From contig NW_004955483.1 of the NCBI RefSeq assembly GCF_000276665.1, forward strand, positions 8,523,824 to 8,587,823: a DNA stretch of 64,000 nucleotides, given 5' to 3'. The DNA comes from Chinchilla lanigera. Its lineage: Eukaryota > Chordata > Mammalia > Rodentia > Chinchillidae. The notes beneath the pieces are model-generated. The model had not been told where the DNA came from. It saw only the letters and a list, made by a program, of their open reading frames with translations, and made no database searches. Below are positions 10,979 through 22,164 of this stretch, one piece after another. Each line of letters opens with the position of its first letter. Positions within the stretch are counted from its first letter, which is position 1. The position numbers were made by a program, and so were the translations under genes.

Positions 10979-11522
10979 TGTTATGGTTTGTGTCTAGATG
11001 TTTACAACAAGCGTTGTTATTTCCTACCACTTTGTTTGTAACTCTGTATTGTCTGTACTGTTCTTTTGCTATTTTGTAAAAGGTTGTCTGTCTGTTAATG
11101 TTTTCCTTCTTTCATTTAAAAAAAAAATAGATGTTCCCCCAAAACCTCATGCAGTCAAACGGTTTTTTTCAGAGGTCACTGAATCTAGAGTGTGTGATTG
11201 ATTCGTCGTTCACGGCTGAGATTAAGGGTGCTGGGATTAAGGGTGTGTTATTGCTGGATCAGTCCACTGATTGGATTGGCACCACCCTAATCCCTGAAGA
11301 CTGGATACAATATAAGGGACAGAAAGAGGCTTGTCTTGCTCTTTCGTTGCTTTGCTGTCTTCTACTTTCATGAACTGCTGCCTTCTGCCCTGTGCCACCC
11401 TGCCTTGGAGCCAGCCAGTTATGGACTGAAACCTCTACAAATTGTGAGCTAAATAAACCTTTCCTCCCTTAATTTTGAATGTTGGGTATTTTGTCTCAGC
11501 AACAAGAAAAGTAATTAAGACA
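10979..11522 (+). mobile_element. Rodent MaLR-like LTR with an internal insertion
   Basis: Starts TGTTATGGTTTGTGTCTAGATG and ends 'gtctcagcaacaagaaaagt' 'aattaagaca'. It contains 'ggactgaaacctctacaaat' and the polyadenylation signal aataaa ('gagctaaataaacctttcct'). Flanks aagag / aagaa could be a 5-bp duplication with one change. Positions 11003-11127 are a foreign A-tailed insert described separately. Confidence 0.85.
11003..11127 (+). mobile_element. A-tailed 125-bp retroposon-like insert in the LTR
   Basis: The LTR text 'tctagatgtt' / 'ccccca' is split. The 8-mer tagatgtt occurs on both sides (10995-11002 and 11128-11135). The insert ends in ten As preceded by 'ctttcattt'. This is the pattern of L1-mediated retrotransposition of an RNA 3' end. 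The source is not recognised; no AATAAA precedes the tail. Confidence 0.65.
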
Positions 11523-12030
11523 AAGAAAAATAAAGTTAACTGAAGCAAAGTTTGTCTAAATCATAAACCGTGTTTGCTTCTAAAAATATATTATTTGGGC
11601 ACATTCTAATTATTAAAGCAATTGTTTTCACTATTTTAAATCAGTGTCAAACTTTAAAATCAGATGTGTTAAACCAAATTAACCTTTGCTTTGTCTATTT
11701 CCCTAGGTTAGTTCCCCTTGGAGATTTTAGGATACACTCATGGAAATACTTTGAAAAACACTTATACATCAGGACAACTTGAAAACTTAAAACATTTGCA
11801 AAACAATCATACAAGTCAGTATAAATAACACCTACTAAGGACAACAAATATACACGATACTGTTGTCATATTGTATAACAACAAATTCTTTGGAAAACAG
11901 TTTATGTTTGTAAGATTTTACAGATTACATGTATTACTTATATTATAGACGCTAAACTCTCTTAAAACACTCATTAACCTAAAAGGCTTGTGTTCCTTTA
12001 AAAAATTATTCTTCAAGAGTGAAACATGAA
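11523..12030. other. Intronic AT-rich sequence, nothing recognised
   Basis: No repeat or exon signature found between the LTR and the B1-dID dimer. Confidence 0.5.
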
Positions 12031-12031
12031 A

Positions 12032-12250
12032 CTGGGCCTAGAAGCATTCTCCTGTAATTCCACCTACTCAGGAGGCTGACGCTGGCAGGTCACAAATTCA
12101 AGGCCAAACTGGGCAAGTTAGTGCAAGCCTGTTTCAAAACAAAATATTTTTAAATGAGCTAGAGATTTAGCTCAGTGGCAGAGTACTTGCCTACCATGTA
12201 AGGGGCCCTGGGTTCAAGCCCCAACACCACAAACAAAACAAAACAAAACA
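12032..12250 (+). repeat. B1-dID dimeric SINE
   Basis: The left half is B1-like ('ctcctgtaattccacctact', 'aggaggctgacgctggcagg', 'aaggccaaactgggcaagtt'). The right half is ID-like ('gagatttagctcagtggcag', 'agtacttgcctaccatgtaa', 'gggttcaagccccaacacca') with a CAAAA-repeat tail. Dimers of this kind are known from several non-murid rodent lineages. Confidence 0.85.
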
Positions 12251-14040
12251 GCAGTTACACCTGGTGACTTGGTCTCCTGGGGAAAGAACTACTTTGGATA
12301 GCAGCATTGTCCTGATACTTGGAAGACAAGCTTGTAATATATATAAATTCCTACTTAAATTTTTAATGCACATTTTCGGCAACCCATTATACTCATTGGT
12401 ACATTTTTTTCAGTGACAGGTTTTGCTTTTCTTTGTAAGACAAACTATTTCAGACATAGAAAAAGGTACAGCAAATAATGACATGTTCACGTTTACTTTC
12501 TGTTGGTTGCTTTTACTGACTCTTGCTGAAGAACACCTGGCCATGCGGAGGCTCAGGGTCAGGGACAGAGAGCTACGCAGGTATCACCTCAGGGGAGGCA
12601 CTGCAATTTGACATCAAATTGTTCCACTTTTCTCATAAAGGTGGAACAGTGCACTTTCAATTATAAATTGGGCCTTTTAAAGGTAAAGTGTTTTTCCGCA
12701 GAAGTGTTCAGTAAATCACAGAGTGAAAAGCTTTCTTTGAAGTCATTTTCTTACTCTTCCTATAATTATTGATGCTGCTGCTGTCACTATATTTTAACTT
12801 ATTGGACTTATTCAAAGGCCTAGGACTGGGGGCTGTTGACTCCACGAATGATAGACATTTTTTGGTCAGTTCCCATTTAATCTTTTTTGTTTTTGTCACT
12901 GTCCCAGCTGTGAGCCCCGGCTCCTCATTTCTAGGTGTTGTGCTCCAGTGTTTGGGGGACCGCTCCCAGGCAAATCCACAACTCATGGAAACGATTCTGT
13001 TGACATGACATGGGGGCCACAATTTGCTCTCAGCTCTCAAGGTTTGACACTTTTCAGATGGGCAGGGATGTGATGTGCAAAGTCAAGTTCTGTAGAAATC
13101 CAAGTGTTTCGCACAGGCCCCCAGCGTCGTTTGCATCCTTGCAATAGCTCACACCCTGAGCCTTGGTACAGCAAGAAGGTCAGAAGATAATAAACACAAA
13201 ACAGAACAAAACAACACACAGACAAGTTCTTAATACGGTTAAGCTGATGTTTGTAGCTTTCCATAGATGCTTTGCTAGAAATTTCCACCGCTAGTCCACA
13301 AAGGTTCCAACAAGTCCAGCTGTGTGTTGGAGTGTTGGTGTTCTGGCTAACAAATGAACATACAGTACAGATGAAGCTCTAGTGTCTTTCTCCTGGACAA
13401 TGGGACTTGATCAAATGGGTGTCTACATTAATGCTGGATTCGTGGCTGGGGCACGGGATGAGAGGAATTATTTAAACCGAGCGATGGTGAACAAAGGTAT
13501 ATAAACATCGCAGAAAGAATGCAGAAGTTTTGAAAGAAAATTAAGTTGAGAATCAAAACTTAACCTGGTTATCCATGATAAGTATAAGAGAACCGGCTGG
13601 GAGGCTGAGAAAAATCTCATCTTGCATTTTATTATTATTGCAATTTATTTTATCGGTTCAGCTGAGAAAATACCATCTCTTACTCTATTTGAGGTGAACC
13701 ATCTGGCTTCTGACAGTGATGAATTTTATAATCACCTATAATTTTATTTTATGAGATGCTGCACATCACAGCGGAAGAGCAGCAGATCACTGTGCTTGAC
13801 TTAAACCCATAAGGACTTCACCAAAAATCCCTAGGGCTATAAATTGGAGAGAACTGCCAAAACCACTCAGATTCACCTGCTTCATAAAATATACATAGCG
13901 CTCACAAATTAGCTCTATGAAGTAGCAAAAGTAATGATGAAAAAGCCCCGAACAACCATTTATTTTTTATCTTACCAACACTTGATGGGTACTGACAGTG
14001 TGTCAAGTGCCATGTTGACTGGTTTTTACCAGCTGTGGCT
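12251..14040. other. Intronic sequence, nothing recognised
   Basis: Single-copy-looking sequence. No splice-flanked open segment resembling CAP2 or another known protein was identified. Confidence 0.5.
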
Positions 14041-14051
14041 ACTCTTTATTC

Positions 14052-14122
14052 TTTTCATGCTAGGGATCAAACCCAAGACCTTGCACATGTGAGGCAAGCA
14101 CTCTGCCACTGAGCTACAGTTT
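14052..14122 (-). repeat. Old ID SINE
   Basis: 'catgctagggatcaaaccca', 'agaccttgcacatgtgaggc' and 'aagcactctgccactgagct' form the reverse complement of an older ID consensus (GCTTGCCTAGCATGTGCAAGG). Confidence 0.85.
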
Positions 14123-15590
14123 AAACTATGAAAGCCATCATCTGAAAGATCCCAGATCAGTCAGCTGCATCTTCAGGGTCACTGTCTTTGCCTTGGAAAA
14201 GTGGCCTTGGGCAGTCATGGCTAGTTCCTGATCTCTGAGATTCATTAAAGCACACTGCAGTGCAGATGATGTAAATCTATATGTTTTAATTCAAAATTGC
14301 AAGGAATTTTAGCAGCTCCCCTGGGAGTCTTAAGACATCCCACAGGGTAAGGGGACAGTCACTGTACCAAGCCACGGATACTTCCCTCCCATCATCCTTA
14401 ATCAGAAATCTGCTCTTTCTGTTAAGGTTAGCGCCATCTTTATAAGACTGCTTTGTTCATTTTTCTCAAGAGCAGTGGGTGCAACAGAACACCTGTTCTA
14501 GTTTGGTGGTCAGCTCCACATACACAGTGCTTCTGGGCCGCCAGGTTTGGAGGGAGGGATCCTGCATGTGACATTCCCTTATGGCGATTCCTAATTCACC
14601 TCAGAATACCAAATGGGTAACTTAACCTTGTTTAACCTGATGTTTCTCAACCTGTTTTTGTCCGTGGAAATTTTATTTTTCCCCACATTTTTTCAGGGAG
14701 CTGCTCTTCTATGGAAGAGCCCCAGGAAATGCCGCTGGAGGAGGCCTGGGGGCAGCTCTGGGGCTTCACAGAAAGCTGTAGGCTGTTCACTGCAGGTTCA
14801 CTTGTGTGCTTCCCTTCCCAGTTACTCACATATCACCATGGAGATGCTTTCAAGGCATTTAATGGCGGGTGGGGAAGCCTCTCTCACTCCCCCTCCCCCG
14901 ACAAAGCAACTGTTTTCAAGAGCTACCACTGCCCCTGGGAGTGGTTGGTGGGGCCCTCTCCCCAGCATGGTGATTCCACCTTCTGTCATTTTCTCTTCGG
15001 CTGGTCGTTTGTTAGCCAGCCCTGGCTACTTCTCACCACTCCCACCACTGACAGTTCCAGTCTTTTGCCTTTCCTCTTTCTTTTAGTTTTGTTTTCCCTT
15101 GTTTCTTCCCTCATGCCTGTGGGGAAGGCAGGCTACTTAGAAACAGGGCCACTGAGTGGCAATCCAGTGTTCTTTTTCATCTACAAAGCAAGCCGATGGC
15201 CAATGACCTACGGCTGAGTTTTCAGGTCTGGGGTTGGGAGGCTTCTTTGTCAACTACAAAGACTTAGCTATTTCCAAGTCCTAAAGAATCCCAGAGCTTG
15301 TCTTGATTTAAGGCTCCTTTGTGCCACAGACCACACAGATTGCAAGGCTTCTCCGTGCTGGTAAGTTGCCTGGTTTTTGGCCTTGAACTTGAAGAGAAAG
15401 TGTGGTCGACTATACGCGTGAATCCAGCACCAAGTTCTGACGTACATCCAGGACTACTGTGCACGGAGCATGTGCAGGAAGACCGTTCTTTGATCTTTGC
15501 CTCAGTTACTACAGCTCTTGAGTCTGTAATAAAGTGGAGACAGCAGCATTCATTGCATCTTTAAAGAGAATTATCTCATACTTGTTAGTT
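14123..15590. other. Intronic sequence, locally GC-rich
   Basis: About 14690-15220 is richer in G+C and carries two overlapping open frames of about 160 codons in different frames. Neither has a recognisable domain, and I take them as chance. No repeat was recognised. Confidence 0.45.
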
Positions 15591-15642
15591 TGTTTCTTCA
15601 GTAAATAGACACTGAATGCCCTCTGTGTGCCAGAGTTCTGTG

Positions 15643-16128
15643 TGTTAGTCAGGGTTCTTCACAGAAACAGAAGTAATAGGGTTTGTTTCTTTACATGTTG
15701 TTAGGAATTGGTTCCTGTCATTATGGAGGCTGGCAAGTCCCAAGATCTGTAGCCAGCCAGCTGTAGTCCCAGAAGACCTTATATTGCTCCTTCCACCCTG
15801 AAGGCCAGCAGGCTCGAGATCCAGAAAAGCCAATCTTGTTTCAGTTTGCATGCAAAGGCAGGAGAAAACCAATGTCCCAGCTTGAAAGCTATTAGGCAGG
15901 AAGAGGTCTCTTATTTGTAGAGGATCACCCTTTTTGTTCTATTCAGACCGTCACCTGATTGGACGAGGCCCACCCATGTTAGGGAGAACTACTTATTTTA
16001 CTCAGTCTGTTGATTCAGGGGATCATCTCAGCCAGAAGCACCCTCACCAAAAGCACTTCAAATAAAATTTGACCAACTATCTCAATACTATGTGACCTTG
16101 TCAAGTGGACATAACATGAACCACCACA
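15643..16128 (-). mobile_element. MLT1-type MaLR LTR
   Basis: On the plus strand it runs TGTTAGTCAGGGTTCTTCAC ... ACCACCACA. It includes 'attatggaggctggcaagtc', 'tttttgttctattcagaccg' and 'cacctgattggacgaggccc', and the reverse complement of the TGTGATGGTTAATTTTATGTG end. This matches MLT1C/D-like LTRs. It sits inside an older dispersed repeat visible on both sides. Confidence 0.85.
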
Positions 16129-16780
16129 GAGGGAGACAGACAAGGAGCAATGATTGTAAAAATAACTAAATTATATATAGCATGTTAGGTGTTAAAATCT
16201 GTCAGGGAAAAAATAGTGTCAAGTGATGAGGATTAGAAATATGTGTGAGGGGTGGGTCTCAATTTAAAATAGGATGAACATTACACCTGGCTGAAAATGT
16301 GACGTCTGAATGGATACTTGGCGGTGGCATTAACCGTGTGGACACCTGGGGGAAGGGCTTCTGAGAGAGAGGAAACAGCCCTTGCAAACATGCAATGGCC
16401 ACCATGTGTCTGCAGCCAGTGTTCAAAGAACAGCAAGCAGACCATGCAGCTGGGCCGGAGGAAGTGAGGGGACAGCGGCCATGTATGGGGCCAGTGAGGG
16501 TGTGCCAGCAGTACCGGTGCAGTGGCAGGCTGTGGGAAGGACTCTGGCTTTTATCCTGAAGGAGAAGGAAATCACCACAGAGCTTGAAGCGGAAGAATGA
16601 TGCAACGTCACTTTTCTAAGACTCACTCTGGCTGCGGCCTTAAGAACAGACTGCTGGGGCGAGGGGAAAGCTAGAAGCAGGGAGACCACATCAAGACTAC
16701 TGCAGTGATTTAGAGGAGGGATGAAGGATCTGGGGCCACAGGGGACACTGTGCAGAAGGAGAGAAGGAGATTCCAGGTTG
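16129..16780 (+). repeat. Ancient mammalian interspersed repeat, family not named
   Basis: Phrases such as 'gggggaagggcttctgagag', 'gactctggcttttatcctga', 'actcactctggctgcggcct' and 'agaagcagggagaccacatc' occur in order in a mammal-wide repeat I recognise but cannot name with certainty. Its 5' portion ('cactgaatgccctctgtgtg', 15600s) lies left of the inserted MLT1 LTR. Confidence 0.55.
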
Positions 16781-17190
16781 GATGTGGGATATCGGGGTCA
16801 AGGAGCATCAGGAATGTGTTCTCTCCATCTGCACCGCACGACTAGGAGGATGCGGGCACCGTCAGCAGAGAAGGGGCAACGGCAGGAGAAGCAGGGTTGA
16901 GCAGAAAGATCAGCAGACCACTGTGTGGTCCACCTGAGCCAGAATAATATTTGAGGAAATATCTGGATGCTCTGTGGCCCAGTCAAGTAAGCAGGTAATA
17001 TGAACCAGAAGAGAATAATAATCATAATAACTAGGTTATATAGCATGTTAGGAGCTAAGAGAAGTGAGGCAGGTACAGATGACTAACATCATCTACGGTG
17101 GAGCTGTCAATGTCTTTGTTCCATTCCACACCAATCAGTCCTTTCCTGGTTTCCACCCTCCGGCTTGTCTTGCTTGGGAGCAGCTTCTTA

Positions 17191-17410
17191 CACTTCAATT
17201 CAGCACACCCAGGGTAGGAATGGGTGTATGCCCCCATGTTAGTACAATCGAGTTCCCATTCTGTTCACCCAGAGTATAAATGTGCTATACGTTCCTGCAC
17301 TCAGTACAGTTCAGTTCCACGTTAGTCCAACACGATGTATAAATGGGTCATATGTTCCTGTGTCCAGTACAACCCAGATCCAATTTAGAACAACACAGTG
17401 TATGAACAGA
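17191..17410 (+). repeat. Imperfect minisatellite, ~62-bp unit, about 3.5 copies
   Basis: Units start at about 17191, 17251 (agttcccatt), 17313 (agttccacgt) and 17376 (agatccaatt). They share 'gtataaatg', 'ttcctg', 'cagtaca' and 'caacac/cacccag' blocks in the same order. Unit lengths are about 60, 62 and 63, and the last unit is partial. Divergence between units is moderate, so the array is not recent. Confidence 0.85.
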
Positions 17411-18060
17411 CTGTTTCTCACATACACGGCCTGCCTGGGCTGAGCTCTTTGTGGGTTCTCTCCTGGAGATGTCACGTGTTGAGTCTTCCCCTCTGGCCAG
17501 CAGAAACATTTGTGGGACACCCAGCATGGATTATGGGTACAGTCTGTGGCAGGCAGCATATTTATGTCCGTTCATTTCCCAGGTCAACTACTCTTTATAT
17601 CTTGAAGCTAGTGGGATCATAAAGGGAGCAAATCTTTGGACTCACCTTCCATATTTAAACTAGTTGAAATAATGAAGAGAGTGGCACTGTTTTAGGTGGG
17701 TGATACGCTGTAGACTGAACCATGTTACATGAGTAGATGTTGCTGGCACTTGCACTGTTAGACTAAATGCAGTGTTTGTCATGTAACAGGTGACAGAACC
17801 AATGGATGAGTGCACACAAACTAATATCGAAGTGACAGATAAAGAAGACATTGAGAAGTCTATCTGATCTAAGTAGAAGAAATGCAGCATACTTATCTAA
17901 AGAAGGCAAAGTTTTCCGTTATTTTGATACACTGTTTTATTATTCATAAATGAACAAAATGATCAGGTATTTTCTTCTCTGTATTCCTCTGCTTTCCTTT
18001 GAAACATTTTTTTCTGCCTGACATTCACTTACCTTGATGTCATCATTTTTTATCCCATTT
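17411..18060. other. Intronic sequence, nothing recognised
   Basis: Flank of the minisatellite. It may be part of the same parent element, but no known family is recognised. Confidence 0.45.
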
Positions 18061-18064
18061 CCTA

Positions 18065-18185
18065 TTAAAATATTCATTGAACACCCACTGTGTGCCTCTT
18101 TTTCCTTAGGAACTGAGAATATGTTAGTGAGGGTGAGATAAAAGTGCTTCCTTATGGAGTTTACAAGCAGTAATCAATAGCTATA
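18065..18185 (+). repeat. Ancient interspersed repeat fragment
   Basis: 'ttcattgaacacccactgtg', 'tgcctctttt' and 'cttccttatggagtttacaa' match the TTCAACAAATATTTATTGAGCACC ... CATGGAGCTTACA type of ancient repeat, probably the same family as 16129-16780. Confidence 0.5.
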
Positions 18186-18216
18186 GTTCACATTATGTAA
18201 AGAAAAGAATGAGAAC

Positions 18217-18307
18217 AACCTCTACAACTGTGAGCTAAATAAACTTTCTTCCTTTAACTTTGGGTGTTGGGTATTTTGCCTCAGCAATGAGAAAAGTAAC
18301 TAAGACA
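18217..18307 (+). mobile_element. Rodent LTR 3' end fragment
   Basis: 'acctctacaactgtgagcta', 'aataaactttcttcctttaa' and 'cctcagcaatgagaaaagta' ending 'actaagaca': the same 3' end as the LTRs at 11.4 and 22.9 kb, including the poly(A) signal. Its 5' part is missing. Confidence 0.8.
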
Positions 18308-18310
18308 TAA

Positions 18311-18695
18311 GGCCTGCTTGGAGGTGGGTCAATGGAAAGATGAATTCTTTTTTTTTTTTTTTTGTTTTTTGTTTTTCTCCAGTACCGGGAACCGAACTCA
18401 CGACCTTGCGCTTGCCAGGCAGGCGCTTTTGCCGCTGAGCTAAATCCCCAGCCCCTAGAAAGATGAATTCTTGTCCCCAGCTCCTCCCTTCCCTCTCTCA
18501 GCGTCCAGACTGCATGAGATGAACAGCTTTTGTCTGCCATATGCTTCCACCATGCCATTTCTGCCTTGGAGCCAGATTACCATGGACTGAATTCCCCCAC
18601 ACTGTAAGCCAAATTAAACCTCTCCTCTCAAGTTGTGGGTGTTGGGTATTGTGTCCTGCAATGGGAAAGCTTATAACTCTGTACAAGTCATCCAT
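18311..18695 (+). mobile_element. Second rodent MaLR-like LTR, interrupted by a young ID
   Basis: 'gcttggaggtgggtcaatgg', then after the ID 'gtccccagctcctcccttcc', 'ccaccatgccatttctgcct', 'ccatggactgaattccccca', 'agccaaattaaacctctcct' and 'gttgggtattgtgtcctgca'. A family related to, but distinct from, the preceding LTR fragment. Confidence 0.75.
18350..18457 (-). repeat. Young ID SINE, minus strand
   Basis: Poly-T with GTTTTTTG interruptions, then the reverse complement of the ID body ending CTAAATCCCCAGCCCC. It has a perfect 15-bp duplication, gaaagatgaattctt, at 18335-18349 and 18458-18472. It is inserted inside an older LTR. Four-A variant. Confidence 0.96.
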
Positions 18696-18699
18696 GGAC

Positions 18700-19060
18700 C
18701 CTAATACTGCCAATACCAGAAATTGGTAAATTTATAGGGAGGGAAGATAAATAACTATTTCCATTGGTGGTTTCAGATTTCTCTGAATTTCTAAGATGCG
18801 TCTTTCTAAGATCACACGTTAGTGTTGCAAAGTACAAAATGCTTGTGAAGGAAAACCCTTTCCTTCTTTCTGTCACATTAAATGATCCTTCCAGTATAAA
18901 CATAGGAACAGATGGGGCTCAGCTGGGTGGTCAATTGGACTTAGTTGGTCTTCATCAGCAAGCCAAGTTAGGAAGCCCACAAAGCCCTGAAAGAGTCCTT
19001 TGCAGTATCAGTCCTTTGCAGAGCATCAGTGTGGAGGGAGGGGGCAAAGGAATACTTTCT
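18700..19060. other. Intronic sequence, nothing recognised
   Basis: No exon or repeat signature identified. Confidence 0.5.
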
Positions 19061-19064
19061 GATT

Positions 19065-19260
19065 GTCTACTATAAATTGGGCACATACTTTGTATTCTCT
19101 GCTATTGAAATATCACACAAACTTGGAAAGATTGGCATTACCATCCCTGCTTTATGAAAAAAGGAACAAGGCTGGTTGAGAAATATTAGTACCTTGTCTA
19201 AGATCATCTAGGTAGACCTGAGATTTAGACCCAGATAGGTCAGGCTCCCAAAGCTGTATT
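19065..19260 (-). repeat. MIR SINE relic
   Basis: Antisense MIR blocks: 'taccatccctgctttatgaa', 'taccttgtctaagatcatct' and 'gatttagacccagataggtc'. Confidence 0.7.
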
Positions 19261-19264
19261 TAGG

Positions 19265-19460
19265 CACAGCAACAACAACACATGGTTTTGGAGTTGGACA
19301 TATTTGGTTTAAACCAAACCTATCACATTAGTGAAAGTGCTGGTATCCCTCTCTGAACTGAGTAATACTCATCTGTAGGGTTCTAGTGGTTATAGAAGAA
19401 AGTATGTGTCTAGTGTCTGACCCATAACAGAGACCTAAGATGGTAGCTGCTGTTATCATT
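19265..19460 (+). repeat. MIR SINE relic
   Basis: Sense MIR blocks: 'tttggagttggacatatttg', 'tctgaactgagtaatactca' and 'gtgtctgacccataacagag'. It lies back to back with the preceding MIR in opposite orientation. Confidence 0.55.
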
Positions 19461-20019
19461 GTAATTATTTAAGCTGATCTACGAACCTAAGATACTAAAG
19501 AAAAGTATGTCTTTGATAGCTGGACAAAATGCAATGATCACTCATTTAAACACTGTCATTGATAACAGAACTAAGAGTATAGTCAGAAGGACAAGCTTAC
19601 CATGCAGGCCCTGTGGGATGGTGTAAAGATGTAGGTCATCTCTTCTTGAGATTTGAGGCAGCTAACTCACCCTCACCTCCCAGGATATACTAGTTAAAGA
19701 GGACCACAGAAAGGCACCTTGACAAACTCGGGAATACTGGGGACAGTCCTCAAGAAAGGCTGCCCAAACTTAGCACCCCCAAGAGTGCTGTTAAAATCCC
19801 TGGACCAGCAGCTTGCCTTTCTGGGATACGAAGTCAGTGGCACTGAATTTCTAGCAGGTCAGGACAGAAGAGGAACAGATCTTTTGGTAGCACTCATCTT
19901 TCCTTTCCAGGTGAGCCGCCATGTCAGAGGCAATATGGTTACGGCCAGTGGAACTCCAGCGCTCAGGGAAACTGAACAGCAGAGACTGAAGTGGTTTGCT
20001 AAATCCCTGAGAAAAAAGG

Positions 20020-20367
20020 TGTCTTGGTTACTTTTCTCTTGTTGCTGAGACAAAATACCCAATGGCAAAAATTAAGGAAGGAAAGGTTTATTTAGCTCAC
20101 TGTGGAGGCTTCAGTCCGTACTCAGCTGGCTCCAAGGCAGAGTGGCACATGGCACAGGGCAACCATTCATGGCGGAAAAGAGCAAAAGCAACAAGAGCTG
20201 AAGGAGAGGAGTGGCAGCAAGCAGCCTCCTTCTCTTTCTTACACATGCAAACTGTCCGCCTCAGGCCGGATATAGCCACTCACACTCATGAATCAATCAT
20301 AAACTATAAAAGCCTGCCCCATGGCTGCTTGTGTCTTTGGGGGGACACCCAGACACAAACCATAACA
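20020..20367 (-). mobile_element. Rodent MaLR-like LTR, complete, minus strand
   Basis: On the plus strand it runs TGTCTTGGTTACTTTTCTCT ... ACAAACCATAACA. It contains 'gctgagacaaaatacccaat' and 'ggaaaggtttatttagctca', the reverse complement of the AATAAACCTTTCC end. It is 348 bp long, flanked by aaagg and gaagg, a probable 5-bp duplication with one change. Confidence 0.85.
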
Positions 20368-20850
20368 GAAGGTAAGGAGGTTTCAATCTCCTCTGGAAAT
20401 ACCCAATGGAGCAGTGGCAGATCCAGCAGCATTGTGATCTGTTCCACTTCTCTGGAAACAGGCCTTTTGGAAGAATGGCTGAACCTACAGCTGACATTCA
20501 GCTAGGGGCACCAGGGCAACTATCTGGGTTGCACCACAGTGTCCTGTTGTAGTTGGTACATGGCCACTTGCCAAGCCAATGTCTGCTGCTTGGGCTGCTA
20601 CAGTACTTCTTAAGGGATCCTTGAAAATCCCCATAGCTCAGCAACCAAGGGGTAACATCTTGCTTCCTAGGGGGCCTCCAGGACCCTGCACCAAGGCTAT
20701 GATTCCATTTGTGTTTTGATTGGACCCATGGAGAATCTTAGGGCTCCAATTTAAAACTCACCAGAAGGACCTCTGCCCATGAAGGGGTTCTGTGGTCGGG
20801 GAAGGAACTTGGTGGTTGACAGCCTATTAAACTTAATGTTCTGTTTTTAA
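20368..20850. other. Intronic sequence, nothing recognised
   Basis: No exon or repeat signature identified. Confidence 0.45.
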
Positions 20851-20854
20851 ATAA

Positions 20855-21175
20855 CAAGTACAGATGATGCTTCACAAGCAATAGTTTGACTTACGATTTT
20901 TCAAACTTACAATGGCGCCAAAGTGATAAGCATTCAGTGCAAACTGGGTTTGGAATGTTGAAAGTTTTATCTTTTCCTAGGCAAGTCAGACAGTACATGG
21001 TTCAATCCTTTGGAGCAACAGTCCTGAAACCACACAGGGACACAAATGACATTCAACTGGGTGCTGCATTGCTAAGCTAGGTGTTTATAGATTGGGCATA
21101 TTCAATGCATTTTCAACTTATATTTTTACCTTACAGTGAGTTTACTGAGACACAACCCCATGCAAGTCATATGAG
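20855..21175 (+). mobile_element. MER6/Tigger-like DNA transposon relic
   Basis: Starts 'acagatgatgcttcacaagc' with 'gacttacgatttttcaaact' and 'aagtgataagcattcagtgc'. It ends 'aatgcattttcaacttatat', 'agtttactgagacacaaccc', 'catgcaagtca'. This order matches the CAGATGCTCCTCGACTTACG-type mariner/Tigger (MER6) non-autonomous element. Ends are diverged. Confidence 0.65.
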
Positions 21176-21244
21176 CCCCTCTCTCTTCTAGCCTGAAGGA
21201 AATCCACAGATAATATGTTATATACATACATAATTTTAAAAAAT

Positions 21245-21380
21245 CCATATGGATTTGCTACACAGTTCAGGTTGTCCTTGAACTCACTATGTAGCTGAGG
21301 ATGGCCTCAGACTTGCAATGATCCTCCTGCCTCAGCCTCTGGAGTGCTGGGATTACGGGCATGCACCACCATGCCCAGCA
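21245..21380 (-). repeat. B1 SINE
   Basis: The reverse complement of B1 is clear: 'gatcctcctgcctcagcctc', 'tggagtgctgggattacggg', 'catgcaccaccatgcccagc'. An A run follows at 21382. Confidence 0.85.
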
Positions 21381-21384
21381 AGGA

Positions 21385-22160
21385 AAAAAAAAAAAAGAGA
21401 GAATAGAAGAAAATAATGGAAACAAAGCTTTTTAATTAAGGAGGAAGAGAAGTTGAAGGGAGAGGAGGGGAATGGGAAAAAAAGAAGCAAGATGTATGAT
21501 GTACAGGTACAAATTCCTTATGATGAATGTGCTATCTACATTGTATAGATCTACATTGTACCAATAAAAAATTATTATAAAAATCCACTTGGCACCTAAT
21601 TGTAAACGAAAAACAGGAGTAGTGAAAGGGAAGTAATTTCGATTTATAAATGCTTGGTAGAACTGGGAAGAGGAGCTGAAGCAGTCTCAAAATTTGCAGT
21701 TATGCATGGTGGCAATAGAAACCTAAGAAGCCTTGGTGGATAATTAGACGATTTTCTGAGACAGCAAGTAGCACGTGGTGAAGTTGAGAACAGTGTCCTC
21801 CTCTCCTAGTTCGTACTGTAGCTGCATCCCAGGGTAATTCCGGGCACATTACCACGGCACAGAAGTATCATTCATATTGATATGGGGCAGGGGGTGGAAT
21901 TAAATTCTCATTTCTTGCCTACATGAAGATTTGGTGGGACGCAGAGTTCAAAAGGCGTGAGGGATAACGTACTGTGTGCTGTGGCCAGGATTCCAGTACC
22001 CATGGCTATTGCCTGTCGCCCTGCATATTGCCAGCATGTCCCCCTGCACCCAACAGCCAAAAAAGACCCTCCTTCATTTCCAAAGTGCCCTTTCAGAGGG
22101 TGGTGACACCTCTGTGAAGAACTTCAGCTCTGGCTGAGTGAATGGTGCCACCGTCCTGCT
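21385..22160. other. Intronic sequence, nothing recognised
   Basis: Purine-rich at 21400-21500. No identified repeat family or exon. Confidence 0.45.
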
Positions 22161-22164
22161 CTAC

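Noticed and set aside
14613..15217. Two overlapping open frames of about 160 codons in different frames
   Set aside because: Located in a locally GC-rich patch, where stop codons are rarer. Composition is low-information and nothing resembles a known protein.
17191..17410. CRISPR-like array
   Set aside because: Units are about 62 bp with no short constant repeat and unique spacers, and the host is a mammal. It is a minisatellite.
20062..20505. 147-codon plus-strand open frame
   Set aside because: Most of it is the antisense reading of an LTR (20020-20367).
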